This document shows, one piece after another, positions 43,233 through 51,308 of a stretch of 64,000 bases of DNA. The stretch covers positions 6,448,001-6,512,000 of the forward strand of contig NZ_CP034279.1 in assembly GCF_009739905.1 (NCBI RefSeq). The letters are read 5' to 3'. Under the pieces are notes generated by a model. It was not told the origin of the DNA. It worked only from the letters and a program-made list of their open reading frames with translations, and did not search any database. Position 1 is the stretch's first letter. Every line of letters begins with the position of its first letter. The DNA is from Streptomyces ficellus. Its GTDB lineage: Bacteria; Actinomycetota; Actinomycetes; Streptomycetales; Streptomycetaceae. A program made the translations under genes and the position numbers.

Positions 43233-44273
43233 GTGATCGTCTGGATCAACGGTGCGTTCAGTGCCGGCAAGACCAGTGCCGCGCGCGAACTGATCGATCT
43301 GATCCCGCACAGCACCGTCTACGACCCCGAGATCATCGGCGGGGCACTGCGCCACCTGCTGCCGCAGAAGAAGCTCGCCGAGGTGACGGACTACCAGGAC
43401 CTGCCGATGTGGCGGCGGATGGTCGTGGACGCCGCGGCCGCGATGCTCGCCGAGGTCGGCGGCGTACTGGTGGTGCCGATGACGCTGCTGCGCCAGGAGT
43501 ACCGCGACGAGATCTTCGGTGGGCTCGCCGCCCGCCGCGTCGCCGTGCACCATGTGCTCCTGACACCGGACGAAACGATACTTCGCAGCCGTATCTCCGG
43601 TCGCGAGGAGTTCGAGAACGACCCGGACGGCAATGAGCGGGTCCGGCAATGGGCGTACGACCACATCGAGCCGTACCGCGCGGCGCTCGGCGGCTGGCTG
43701 TCGGCCGACGCCTACGCGGTCGACAACAGCCGCCTCACCCCGGCCGAGACCGCCCGGGCCATCGCCGACGCGGTGCGGACCGGTGCGGCCGGGGCGTGCG
43801 GGATCGTCCAGACGCCGGAACCGACCGGCGAGACCCTCGCCGCCGGCGTCCTCCTCTTCGACGAGCAGGACCGCGTGCTGCTCGTCGACCCCACCTACAA
43901 GCCGGGCTGGGAGTTCCCCGGCGGGGTCGTCGAACGGGGTGAGCCCCCGGCGCGTGCCGGGATGCGGGAGGTCGCCGAGGAGATAGGGCTCGAACTGGAC
44001 GTCGTCCCGCGGCTGTTGCTCGTCGACTGGGAGCCGCCGAGACCACCCGGCTACGGCGGCCTCCGGCTCCTCTTCGACGGCGGCCGGCTCACCGCCGCCC
44101 AGACCAGGGGCGTCCTGCTCCCCGGCACCGAACTGCGCGGCTGGCGGTTCGTCACCGAGGGCGAGGCGTCCGGGATGCTGCCCCCGAACCGCTACGAACG
44201 GCTCCGCTGGGCCCTGCGCGCCCGGGAGCGCGGCACCGTCCTGAACCTGGAGGCGGGCGTCCCGGTCGGCTGA
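43233..44273 (+). CDS. P-loop AAA/zeta-like kinase fused to a NUDIX hydrolase
   Basis: This 346-residue protein has two domains. The first (about 1-180) is a P-loop kinase with Walker A NGAFSAGKTSAARELI, a DPEIIG stretch and LRSRISGREEF resembling a lid with arginines; such domains occur in adenylylsulfate- or antibiotic-kinase-like and zeta-toxin-like proteins. The second (about 195-330) is a NUDIX domain with a perfect box, GGVVERGEPPARAGMREVAEE (first G to last E; IGL follows), and metal glutamates REVAEE. A fused kinase and pyrophosphohydrolase suggests nucleotide metabolism or nucleotide-based resistance. GGAGGAGGGGG precedes the GTG at 43233. Confidence 0.88.
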   Translation: MIVWINGAFSAGKTSAARELIDLIPHSTVYDPEIIGGALRHLLPQKKLAEVTDYQDLPMWRRMVVDAAAAMLAEVGGVLVVPMTLLRQEYRDEIFGGLAARRVAVHHVLLTPDETILRSRISGREEFENDPDGNERVRQWAYDHIEPYRAALGGWLSADAYAVDNSRLTPAETARAIADAVRTGAAGACGIVQTPEPTGETLAAGVLLFDEQDRVLLVDPTYKPGWEFPGGVVERGEPPARAGMREVAEEIGLELDVVPRLLLVDWEPPRPPGYGGLRLLFDGGRLTAAQTRGVLLPGTELRGWRFVTEGEASGMLPPNRYERLRWALRARERGTVLNLEAGVPVG

Positions 44274-44276
44274 CGG

Positions 44277-44317
44277 GGGCGGCGGCGCGCCCATCCGTTC
44301 CGGGCGCGCCGCCGCCC
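44277..44317. terminator. Perfect 16-bp hairpin
   Basis: GGGCGGCGGCGCGCCC and GGGCGCGCCGCCGCCC pair completely around a 9-base loop, starting 4 bases after the NUDIX stop. It also faces the end of the convergent MBL gene. Confidence 0.95.
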
Positions 44318-44331
44318 ACGGCCGTGCGGTC

Positions 44332-45057
44332 TCACGGCCGTGCGGTACCGGTGGCGGCGTCCCTGCCGGCTGCCGCCCGCAGGACCGCCGCCGCGTCCTC
44401 CGTCAGCGGGTCGCCGTGCCCGAAGCACACCGTCTCCGGGGCCAGCCCCGCCAGCCGCCGCATCGACGTCCCGGCCCGCTCGCGGTCCACATGGAACACC
44501 CCCAGCGCCACCCGCCCCACCGACGCCACCGTGTCGCCCGTGAACAGCACCCCGTGCCGCGGCAGGTGCACCGCGATCGAACCGTCCGTGTGCCCCGGCG
44601 TGTGCACCACCCGGGCCCCGTCCCCGAACCCGAGCCCGTCCCCGTCCACGACCTCCCGGTCCACCCGGGTCGGCGGCGCCGGCGGGACCGTCAGCCCGTG
44701 CTCGTACAGCGGCACCTCCCAGTCGAGCAGGACCGGCTCCGGGACCGGCGCCTCGTTCCGGACCACCGGCGCGTCCGCCGCGTGCGCCACCACCTCGGCC
44801 CCGTACCGCCCGGCCAGCGCGCCGGCCGCGCCCGCGTGATCGCGGTGGCAGTGCGTGAGCACGATGCGGCGCAGGCCCTCCGGGCGCAGGCCCCGGCTCC
44901 GCAGCGCCGCCTCGATCCGCGGCGCCGCACCGGCCCAGCCCGCGTCGATCAGGGTGAGGTCGTCGTCCCCGTCCACCCACACGTACGCCTGCCCGATCGG
45001 GAAGCGCAGCATGAACAACCGGGGCCGTACGTCGATGAGCTCCACAGTCATGGTCAT
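44332..45057 (-). CDS. MBL-fold metallohydrolase
   Basis: A 241-residue metallo-beta-lactamase fold protein. The dinuclear metal motif is LTHCHRDHAGAAG (HxHxDH with Cys inserted), later ligands fall in VVHTPGHTDGSIAVH, LFTGDTVA and CFGHGDPL. It lacks RNase J or lactonase-specific insertions, so the substrate is open; glyoxalase II-like or lactone hydrolysis are typical. It has an ATG start with MTMTVELIDVRP. Convergent with the NUDIX fusion; upstream of it lies a dipeptidase on the same strand. Confidence 0.88.
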   Translation of the reverse strand: MTMTVELIDVRPRLFMLRFPIGQAYVWVDGDDDLTLIDAGWAGAAPRIEAALRSRGLRPEGLRRIVLTHCHRDHAGAAGALAGRYGAEVVAHAADAPVVRNEAPVPEPVLLDWEVPLYEHGLTVPPAPPTRVDREVVDGDGLGFGDGARVVHTPGHTDGSIAVHLPRHGVLFTGDTVASVGRVALGVFHVDRERAGTSMRRLAGLAPETVCFGHGDPLTEDAAAVLRAAAGRDAATGTARP

Positions 45058-45125
45058 GCGGCGAACCTACGCACCGGCGCCGGCCCGCGGCCGCCGCCTC
45101 TGCCGTGCGCAGATCCGCTGTCGGC

Positions 45126-46511
45126 TCAACCCCGGGCGGAGTCCGCGTAGTTCAGCAGGAACAGCGCCTCCGCGACCGACATGCGCTCCAGCTCGTCGGG
45201 CGACACGCTCTCGTTCACCGCGTGGATCTGCGCCTCCGGCTCACTCAGCCCGATCAGCAGGATCTCCGCCGACGGATACAGCGCCGCCAGCGTGTTGCAC
45301 AGCGGGATCGAGCCGCCCATGCCCGCGATCTGCATCTCCTGCCCCGGGTACGCGGCACCCAGCGCGTCCGCCATCGAGGTGTACGCCGGGCTCGTCACGT
45401 CCGCACGGAACGGCTGGCCCTGCCCCACCTGCTCCACCGACACCCGCGCACCCCACGGCGCGTGGGCCTCCAGGTGCGCGGTCAGCAGCTTCGTCGCCTC
45501 GGCGGCGTCCTGCCCCGGCGGCACCCGCAGACTGATCTGCGCACGCGCGGTGGCGTGGACGGACGGGGTGGCGCCGACGACCGGAGGGCAGTCGATGCCC
45601 ATGACCGTGACGGCCGGGCGGGCCCACAGCCGGTCGCCGACCGTTCCGTGACCGATCAGCTCCACGCCGTCGAGCACCTTGGCGTCCCCGCGGAAGTCCT
45701 CCTCCGGGTACTCGAGGCCCTGCCACGCCCCCTCGGCGTCCAGCCCGTCCACCGTCGTCGAACCGTCCTCGCCCCGCAGCGAGTCCAGCAGGCGGATGAG
45801 CGCGGCCAGCGCGTCCGGCGCGGCCCCGCCGAACAACCCGGAGTGCAGGTTGCCCCGGAGGGTCTCCAGGGTGACGCGCACCATCGTCATCCCGCGCAGC
45901 GTCGCCGTGACCGTCGGCAGACCGGCCCGGAAGTTCCCCGCGTCGCCGATCACGATCGCGTCCGCCGCGAGCAGCTCCGGGTGCGCCTCGGCGTACCGCT
46001 CCAGGCCGCCCGTGCCCTGCTCCTCCGAGCCCTCGGCGATCACCTTGACGCCGACCGGCACCCCGCCGTTCGCCTTCAGCGCGCGCAGCGCGAGCAGGTG
46101 CATGATGAAGCCGCCCTTGCAGTCGGCGGCCCCGCGCCCGTACCAGCGGCCGTCCTCCCGCTCGGTCAGCTCGAACGGCGGGGTGAGCCAGCCGGCCGGG
46201 TCCAGGGGCGGCTGCACGTCGTAGTGCGCGTACAGCAGCACGGTCGGAGCGCCCTCCGGGCCGGGCAGGTAGCCGTACACCGACTGCGAACCGTCCGGGG
46301 TGTCGAAGACCGACACGTCCTGGAAGTCCTCGGCGCGCAACGCGTCCGCCACCCAGTCCGCCGCCGCCCGGCACTCGCTCGGCGGGAACTGCGCCGGGTC
46401 CGCCACCGACCGGAACGCCACCAGCTCCGCGAGCTCCGCCTTGGCGCGGGGCATCAAGGAAGCGACGGTTCCGGCGATCTGCGGGGTCGGCCGGCTCGGC
46501 TGGGCGGTCAT
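45126..46511 (-). CDS. M20 family dipeptidase
   Basis: The 461-residue enzyme has the zinc motifs of M20 peptidases: LLYAHYDVQPPLD (first His/Asp), GRGAADCKGGF (bridging Asp), and AEGSEEQGTGGLE (catalytic and ligand Glu), with the dimerisation domain between residues about 200 and 320 and a C-terminal PLCNTLAAL plus NESV metal His segment. It should cleave dipeptides or related N-acyl amino acids in the cytosol. The ATG at 46511 (MTAQPSRPTPQ) is selected, since upstream residues do not resemble the family. Divergent from the geranylgeranyl-reductase-like gene. Confidence 0.9.
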   Translation of the reverse strand: MTAQPSRPTPQIAGTVASLMPRAKAELAELVAFRSVADPAQFPPSECRAAADWVADALRAEDFQDVSVFDTPDGSQSVYGYLPGPEGAPTVLLYAHYDVQPPLDPAGWLTPPFELTEREDGRWYGRGAADCKGGFIMHLLALRALKANGGVPVGVKVIAEGSEEQGTGGLERYAEAHPELLAADAIVIGDAGNFRAGLPTVTATLRGMTMVRVTLETLRGNLHSGLFGGAAPDALAALIRLLDSLRGEDGSTTVDGLDAEGAWQGLEYPEEDFRGDAKVLDGVELIGHGTVGDRLWARPAVTVMGIDCPPVVGATPSVHATARAQISLRVPPGQDAAEATKLLTAHLEAHAPWGARVSVEQVGQGQPFRADVTSPAYTSMADALGAAYPGQEMQIAGMGGSIPLCNTLAALYPSAEILLIGLSEPEAQIHAVNESVSPDELERMSVAEALFLLNYADSARG

Positions 46512-46671
46512 GGGCACGCTCCTGGTGGGTGCGACGGCGATACTGGCGTTGCGTGGTCGACGGCGAACGCGCGTCCGATCCTCCCACAGTGGGTGCCGCC
46601 GTACCGCGCCGTAGGATGCGATCACAGGCAGGGACCGAGGGACTAACCGGGATCAGGAGCAGAAGCACATC

Positions 46672-47889
46672 GTGAGCAGCGAGAACGCAGACGCCGGTAA
46701 CGAGAACTCCGCGCCGGTGTGGGATGTCGTCGTGGTCGGCGCCGGGCCCGCGGGAGCGTCCGCGGCGTACGCGGCGGCCGTCGCGGGCCGCCGGGTGCTC
46801 CTGCTGGAGAAGGCCGAGCTGCCGCGCTACAAAACCTGCGGCGGCGGCATCATCGGCCCCTCGCGCGACGCCCTGCCACCCGGCTTCGAACTGCCCCTCC
46901 AGGACCGGGTGCACGCGGTGACGTTCTCGCTGAACGGCCGCTTCGCCCGGACACGGCGCTCGAAGCGGATGCTCTTCGGTCTCGTCAACCGTCCCGAGTT
47001 CGACGCCGGCCTGGTCGAGCAGGCACAGAAGGCCGGCGCCGAGCTGCGAACCGGCGTGACGGTGTCCCGCGTCGAGCAGCACGGCACCGCTGTGCCCGAC
47101 CGGCGGACCGTCGCGGTCGTCCTCGCCGACGGCGAGGTCGTACTCGCCCGGGCGGTCGTCGGCGCGGACGGCAGCGCCAGCCGGATAGGGGCGCACGTCG
47201 GGGTCAAGACCGACCAGGTCGACCTCGGCCTGGAGGTGGAGATCCCGGTTCCGCGGACCGTGGCGGAGGACTGGGCGGGGCGCGTCCTCATCGACTGGGG
47301 GCCCATCCCCGGCAGTTACGGCTGGGTGTTCCCCAAGGGCGACACCCTCACCGTCGGCGTGATCTCCGCGCGGGGCGAGGGGACGGTCACCAAGCGGTAC
47401 CTCGAGGACTTCGTCGCCCGGCTGGGGCTCGCCGGCTTCGAACCCGCCATCTCCTCCGGACACCTCACGCGGTGCCGCAGCGACGACTCCCCGCTGTCAC
47501 GCGGGCGGGTGCTCGTCTGCGGCGACGCGGCCGGGCTCCTGGAGCCGTGGACCCGTGAGGGCATCTCCTTCGCGCTGCGGTCCGGCCGGCTCGCGGGGGA
47601 GTGGGCGGTACGGATCGCCGAGGCGGGCGACGCCGTCGACGCGCGGCGCCAGGCGCTGAACTACGCGTTCGCCATCAAGGCCGGGCTGGGCGTCGAGATG
47701 GCCGTCGGGCGCCGGATGCTCGCGCTCTTCGAGAAGCGGCCGGGTCTGCTGCACGCGACGATCACCGGATTCCGCCCGGCGTGGCGGGCGTTCAGCGACA
47801 TCACCCGGGGTGCGACGACGCTGGCCGGGCTCGTCCGTACGTCGCCCGTTGCGCGCCGGGCCCTGGAGGCGCTGGATCGGCGGGGGTAG
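46672..47889 (+). CDS. Geranylgeranyl reductase family FAD protein
   Basis: A 405-residue flavoprotein with the Rossmann motif VVVVGAGPAGASAAYAAA, PRYKTCGGGI (the Cys-rich signature of the family), VVGADGSASRIGA, and the FAD-contact segment VCGDAAGLLEPWTREGISFA. These enzymes reduce isoprenoid double bonds, such as in menaquinone or other polyprenyl chains, in the membrane-associated pool. A GTG at 46672 is preceded by AGGAG further upstream. No isoprenoid genes are nearby; single-copy placement is common in actinomycetes. Confidence 0.9.
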   Translation: MSSENADAGNENSAPVWDVVVVGAGPAGASAAYAAAVAGRRVLLLEKAELPRYKTCGGGIIGPSRDALPPGFELPLQDRVHAVTFSLNGRFARTRRSKRMLFGLVNRPEFDAGLVEQAQKAGAELRTGVTVSRVEQHGTAVPDRRTVAVVLADGEVVLARAVVGADGSASRIGAHVGVKTDQVDLGLEVEIPVPRTVAEDWAGRVLIDWGPIPGSYGWVFPKGDTLTVGVISARGEGTVTKRYLEDFVARLGLAGFEPAISSGHLTRCRSDDSPLSRGRVLVCGDAAGLLEPWTREGISFALRSGRLAGEWAVRIAEAGDAVDARRQALNYAFAIKAGLGVEMAVGRRMLALFEKRPGLLHATITGFRPAWRAFSDITRGATTLAGLVRTSPVARRALEALDRRG

Positions 47890-48205
47890 TACCGGCAGCT
47901 GTGGTTCTGCCGGTCTGGTTGCGGTCCGCCGTGGGGCGGTGCTTGTTCTCGGTTCGCCCTGCTGTTCTCGGTTCGCCTGCGGGCGGTGCGTGCCTCCTGA
48001 CGGTGACCCCCGGTGGGGTGGGGGCGTGGCCCCTCCGGGCTCGCCTCCTCGGGGCCGGCGGCCTTGGGTTACGAGTTGAGGGAGCCCCGGTAACGCCGCC
48101 AGCCCCTGCGGGGGCGACCCTGCACGGCCCCGCCCCGGTACGTTGCCGGGTGCGGGACGGTGGGGGGTGGGTGCGGTCCGGCTGGGTGCGTTGCCGGGTG
48201 GGGGA
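47890..48205. other. Noncoding stretch with short repeats
   Basis: 316 bp with no convincing gene. TGTTCTCGGTTCGCC occurs twice (47944-47958 and 47963-47977); CGTTGCCGGGTG occurs near 48141 and, with one change at its left side, near 48189. GCCCC-tgc-GGGGGC near 48100 can fold and may terminate the reductase transcript. Confidence 0.5.
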
Positions 48206-48652
48206 TTAGGTGAGGGTGATGCGGAACACCGGGTGCTTCGGTGCGATGGCGCGGAGTTCCTCGTCCGTGGCGTCGGGGCCGGTGCCCTTGAAGAAGACGC
48301 CGACCTCGGCCTTCCAGCGCTTGAGGTAGGCGCGCAGGATCTCGGGCTTGTCGTCGTCGCCGACCTCGACCGCGGTGAACGTCTGCGCCCGCTTGCCCAG
48401 GTGCAGCTCGCCGCCGCCGGCCGCCCGCATGTTGTACGTCCACTGGACGTGGCCACGCGGCGCCACCAGATACTGGGCCCCCTCGAGGGTGAGGACGTTG
48501 ACCGGTGTACGCCGCCACTCGCCGCTCTTGCGGCCGCGCACCGCAAGGACTCGTGAACCCCAGACGCTGAGGCCGCGCCGGGTCATCCACGCGACCGCCC
48601 GGTTGACGACGTTGATGGTGAACCAGCCGGGCTTGATGACGTGCTGCGACAT
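48206..48652 (-). CDS. Ddn-type deazaflavin (F420)-dependent nitroreductase family protein
   Basis: The 148-residue protein matches the Ddn/Rv3547 split-barrel family. The segments WGSRVLAVRGRKSGEWRRTPV, QYLVAPRGHVQWTYNMRAAG and VEVGDDDKPEILRAYLKRW are characteristic and contact F420. These enzymes use F420H2 to reduce quinones, nitroaromatics or other substrates. The ATG at 48652 is chosen from the MSQHVIKPGWF start of similarity. It is divergent from a TetR gene, and shared repeats between them indicate direct control. Confidence 0.88.
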   Translation of the reverse strand: MSQHVIKPGWFTINVVNRAVAWMTRRGLSVWGSRVLAVRGRKSGEWRRTPVNVLTLEGAQYLVAPRGHVQWTYNMRAAGGGELHLGKRAQTFTAVEVGDDDKPEILRAYLKRWKAEVGVFFKGTGPDATDEELRAIAPKHPVFRITLT

Positions 48653-48670
48653 GACGGCCCCTTTGAGTGT

Positions 48671-48736
48671 GAGCAGTGCTCTCGGTTGAGAGCAGTGTGC
48701 ACGGAGCGGTGATTCAAAGCAAGAGCAGTGCTCTCG
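48671..48736. promoter_or_regulatory. Repeated operator between Ddn-type and TetR genes
   Basis: The element GAGCAGTGCTCTCG occurs at 48671-48684 and 48723-48736, each containing the palindrome GAGCA-g-TGCTC. GCTCTC-ggtt-GAGAGC follows the first copy. One copy sits before each divergent gene, matching a TetR that represses both. The second copy lies about 10-23 bp before a CATACT -10 candidate (48746-48751). Confidence 0.7.
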
Positions 48737-48758
48737 AAGTGGTGGCATACTGCTTCCC

Positions 48759-49442
48759 ATGAGTCCCGTCCAAGGAGCCCGCGCGAGGGCACGTGTGGAA
48801 GTCACCGCCGCCATCAAGGACGAGGCCCGCCGGCAGCTCGCCGCCGACGGCGCCGCGAAACTGTCGCTTCGTGCCGTCGCCCGGGAACTCGGCATGGTCT
48901 CCTCGGCCCTCTACCGGTACTTCCCGAGCCGGGACGAGCTCCTGACCGCGCTCATCGTCGACGCGTACGACGCGGTCGGCGCCACCGCGGAGGCCGCGCT
49001 CACTGCCACCGCCACCCCCCGCGCCCGCTGGACCGCCGTCTGCTGCGCCGTACGGGCCTGGGCCGTCGCGCACCCCCATGAGTACGCCCTGATCTACGGC
49101 TCGCCCGTGCCCGGATACTCCGCCCCGCAGGCCACCGTGGCCCCCGCGTCCCGCGTCGCCCATGCGTTGCTGTCCGTCCTCCGGGACGCCCACCGCGGCG
49201 ACGGTGTGGCACCGCCGCCGCTCGCGCGGGACATGCGGGCGGAGGCGGACCGTCTCACGGCCGACCTCGCCCCGGACCTTCCGCCCTCGCTGGTCGTCGC
49301 GTTCGTCGGCGCCTGGTGCCAGCTGTTCGGGCTGATCTCGTTCGAGGTGTTCGGCCACTTCAACCGGGTCGTCGAGGAACCGGAGACGTTCTTCGCGCAC
49401 TCGGCGGACCGCCTGGGCCGCGACCTCGGCCTCCTGCGCTGA
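48759..49442 (+). CDS. TetR family transcriptional regulator, probably leaderless
   Basis: A 227-residue TetR protein: the HTH is IKDEARRQLAADGAAKLS with the recognition helix AVARELGMVSSALYRYFPSRDELL. The C-terminal WHG-like domain (PEFRG, TetR_C) contains AHPHEYALIYGSPVPGY. No ribosome site precedes the ATG at 48759, while CATACT ends 7 bases upstream, so transcription probably starts at the ATG. Duplicated operators with the divergent F420-type reductase argue for control of that gene and itself. SGNH hydrolase follows on the same strand, 36 bp on. Confidence 0.88.
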   Translation: MSPVQGARARARVEVTAAIKDEARRQLAADGAAKLSLRAVARELGMVSSALYRYFPSRDELLTALIVDAYDAVGATAEAALTATATPRARWTAVCCAVRAWAVAHPHEYALIYGSPVPGYSAPQATVAPASRVAHALLSVLRDAHRGDGVAPPPLARDMRAEADRLTADLAPDLPPSLVVAFVGAWCQLFGLISFEVFGHFNRVVEEPETFFAHSADRLGRDLGLLR

Positions 49443-49478
49443 CGCCGCCCGTACCCCCCACCACCCGAGGACCACCGC

Positions 49479-50660
49479 ATGATCACCACGCCCGTCACCG
49501 CCCGGCTCCTGCGCGGTGCCATCGAGGTGGAGCAGACCGAGGACGGCGTGCTGCCGCACCGGCTCCCCGCCTGGGTCCGCGCCCGGGGCGTCGACGGACA
49601 ACTGGCCATGGCCGAGGCACAGCCCGCCGGGGTGCGGCTGGCCTTCCGTACCCGGGCCACCGTCCTGGAACTCGACACACGCCCCACCAAACGCGTCTAC
49701 GCGGGCTCCCCGCCCCGCCCGGACGGCGTCTACGACCTGCTGGTCGACGGGAGCCCGGCCGGGCAGGGCAGTGTCGCGGGCGGCAACACCCTGGCCATCG
49801 ACCTGACCACCGGGACCGCCGACCACCGGCCCGGCCCGCACGGCACCCTGCGGTTCACCGGGCTGCCCGACCGCGAGAAGGACGTCGAGATCTGGCTGCC
49901 CCACAACGAGACGACGGAGCTCCTGACGCTGCGCACCGACGCCCCGGTGGCCCCGGCGCCGGACCGAGGCCGCCGGGTCTGGCTGCACCACGGCAGCTCG
50001 ATCAGCCACGGCTCGGACGCGGCGAGCCCCACCACCACCTGGCCCGCGCTCGCCGCGTCGCTCGGCGGTGTGGACCTGGTCAACCTGGGCTTCGGCGGCA
50101 GCGCCCTGCTCGACCCGTTCACCGCCCGCACGATGCGGGACACACCGGCGGACCTGATCAGCGTCAAACTGGGCATCAACCTGGTCAACACCGAGCTGAT
50201 GCGCCTGCGTGCCTTCACCCCCGCCGTCCACGGCTTCCTCGACACGATCCGCGACGGCCACCCCACCGCACCGCTGCTGGTCGTCTCGCCGATCCTGTGC
50301 CCCATCCACGAGGACACACCCGGCCCCAGCGCCATGGACCCCGCCGAACTCGCCGCCGGCCGGCTGCGGTTCCGCGCCACGGGCGACCCGGCGGACCGGG
50401 CGGGCGGAAAGCTGACCCTGCGCGTCATACGTGACGAGCTGGCCCGCATCGTGGCGCAGCGCGCGGCCGGGGACCCCCACCTGCACCACCTCGACGGCCG
50501 CCGGCTCTACGGCGAGGCCGACGCCGCCGACCTGCCGCTGCCCGACGCGCTGCACCCGGACGCCGCCACGCACCGCCGCATGGGCGAACGCTTCGCCGCG
50601 CTGGCCTTCACCGCGCAGGGTGCCTTCGGGGGCGGCGGCCCCGTACTCCCCGGGGAGTAG
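49479..50660 (+). CDS. SGNH/GDSL hydrolase family protein
   Basis: This 393-residue protein has an N-terminal beta-rich accessory domain (about 1-160) and a C-terminal SGNH hydrolase. The catalytic Ser block is VWLHHGSSISHGSD, the oxyanion Gly block GFGGSALLD, the Asn block KLGINLVNT, and the Asp/His pair DALHPDAATHRRMGER. It has no signal peptide. Similar two-domain esterases act on acylated small molecules or carbohydrates. It starts 36 bp after the TetR gene and may share its transcript. The substrate is unknown. Confidence 0.9.
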   Translation: MITTPVTARLLRGAIEVEQTEDGVLPHRLPAWVRARGVDGQLAMAEAQPAGVRLAFRTRATVLELDTRPTKRVYAGSPPRPDGVYDLLVDGSPAGQGSVAGGNTLAIDLTTGTADHRPGPHGTLRFTGLPDREKDVEIWLPHNETTELLTLRTDAPVAPAPDRGRRVWLHHGSSISHGSDAASPTTTWPALAASLGGVDLVNLGFGGSALLDPFTARTMRDTPADLISVKLGINLVNTELMRLRAFTPAVHGFLDTIRDGHPTAPLLVVSPILCPIHEDTPGPSAMDPAELAAGRLRFRATGDPADRAGGKLTLRVIRDELARIVAQRAAGDPHLHHLDGRRLYGEADAADLPLPDALHPDAATHRRMGERFAALAFTAQGAFGGGGPVLPGE

Positions 50661-50696
50661 CCGCGACCGCCCCGCCCGGCCGACGCCGGCCCCGGC

Positions 50697-50992
50697 CCGC
50701 CGCGTCTGGCGCTGGTCGGCACCACCTTCGCGGCGCGGGGCCAGCCGGACCGAGAGCCGCTCGACGCCCTCGCGCGGGCGCTGCTGCTCGCCGGGCCCGC
50801 GATGCTCGTGCTGCGCCCTGGTGAAGGACACCGAGCCGGACTAACTGCTGCGGGCCGTACGGGCGGTGGTCGCCGGTGACGCGCTGCTCTCACGTCAGCC
50901 GCACGATGGTGAAGCCGGGCGCCCGCGACCGGGCCCAACTGGTCGTGCCGGCCTACGAGTCGGGCCTGGTGTGCCCGGGCTGGCTCGGCTGA
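50697..50992 (+). pseudogene. Collapsed two-component system remnant (kinase N-terminus + response regulator pieces)
   Basis: Three readable fragments lie in about 300 bp. (1) 50697 to about 50815 reads RLALVGTTFAARGQPDREP and LARALLLAGPAMLVLR, resembling the first membrane region of NarL-type kinases. (2) From 50818, LVKDTEPD, a TAA stop, then LLRAVRAVVAGDALLS, matching the end of a receiver domain. (3) In another frame, HVSRTMVKPGARDRAQLVV and AYESGLVCPGWLG, the last part of a LuxR HTH. Intervening parts are deleted and the pieces are out of frame with each other. It is not translatable and so is a decayed gene pair. The 3' end overlaps the DUF6332 gene. Confidence 0.8.
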
Positions 50993-51234
50993 CCGGCACC
51001 CCCGCCACCCCCGTACCGCCACAGCACCCGCACCACGCGCGCCACGAAAGCCAGCCCCGCCGCCGTCGCGGCCGCCATGGTCACGCCCCGCGCCGCGCCG
51101 CCCGCCAGGTCCAGGGCGAGGACGGGCGCGGCGCACAGGAGGAAGACGCCGAGCGCGAGGAACGCCGCCGTCACCAGCGCGTACCCGATCTCGACGGTCA
51201 TGGCGTCCCGCTGGGCCTGTGTTCGATTCCCCAT
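50953..51234 (-). CDS. DUF6332 family membrane protein
   Basis: The 93-residue protein opens MGNRTQAQRDAMTVEIGYAL, with two membrane helices (VTAAFLALGVFLLCAAPVL and GVTMAAATAAGLAFVARVV) and a Gly/Pro-rich C-tail. This fits the small streptomycete DUF6332 family. The ATG at 51234 begins at the conserved start. The last 13 codons overlap the pseudogene on the other strand, so the original stop may have been altered by the deletion. Function unknown. Confidence 0.75.
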   Translation of the reverse strand: MGNRTQAQRDAMTVEIGYALVTAAFLALGVFLLCAAPVLALDLAGGAARGVTMAAATAAGLAFVARVVRVLWRYGGGGGAGQPSQPGHTRPDS

Positions 51235-51308
51235 GGCCCGAGTGTCACAAGAGGGCGGCCGGTGGGCAAGGACCTCGCCCACCGGCCGTGCGCCGTACCC
51301 GCGGGCCG

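Noticed and set aside
42706..43236. Plus-strand frame of 176 codons over the small hypothetical gene
   Set aside because: Composition is Arg/Ser/Pro-rich and it runs opposite the better supported 73-residue protein.
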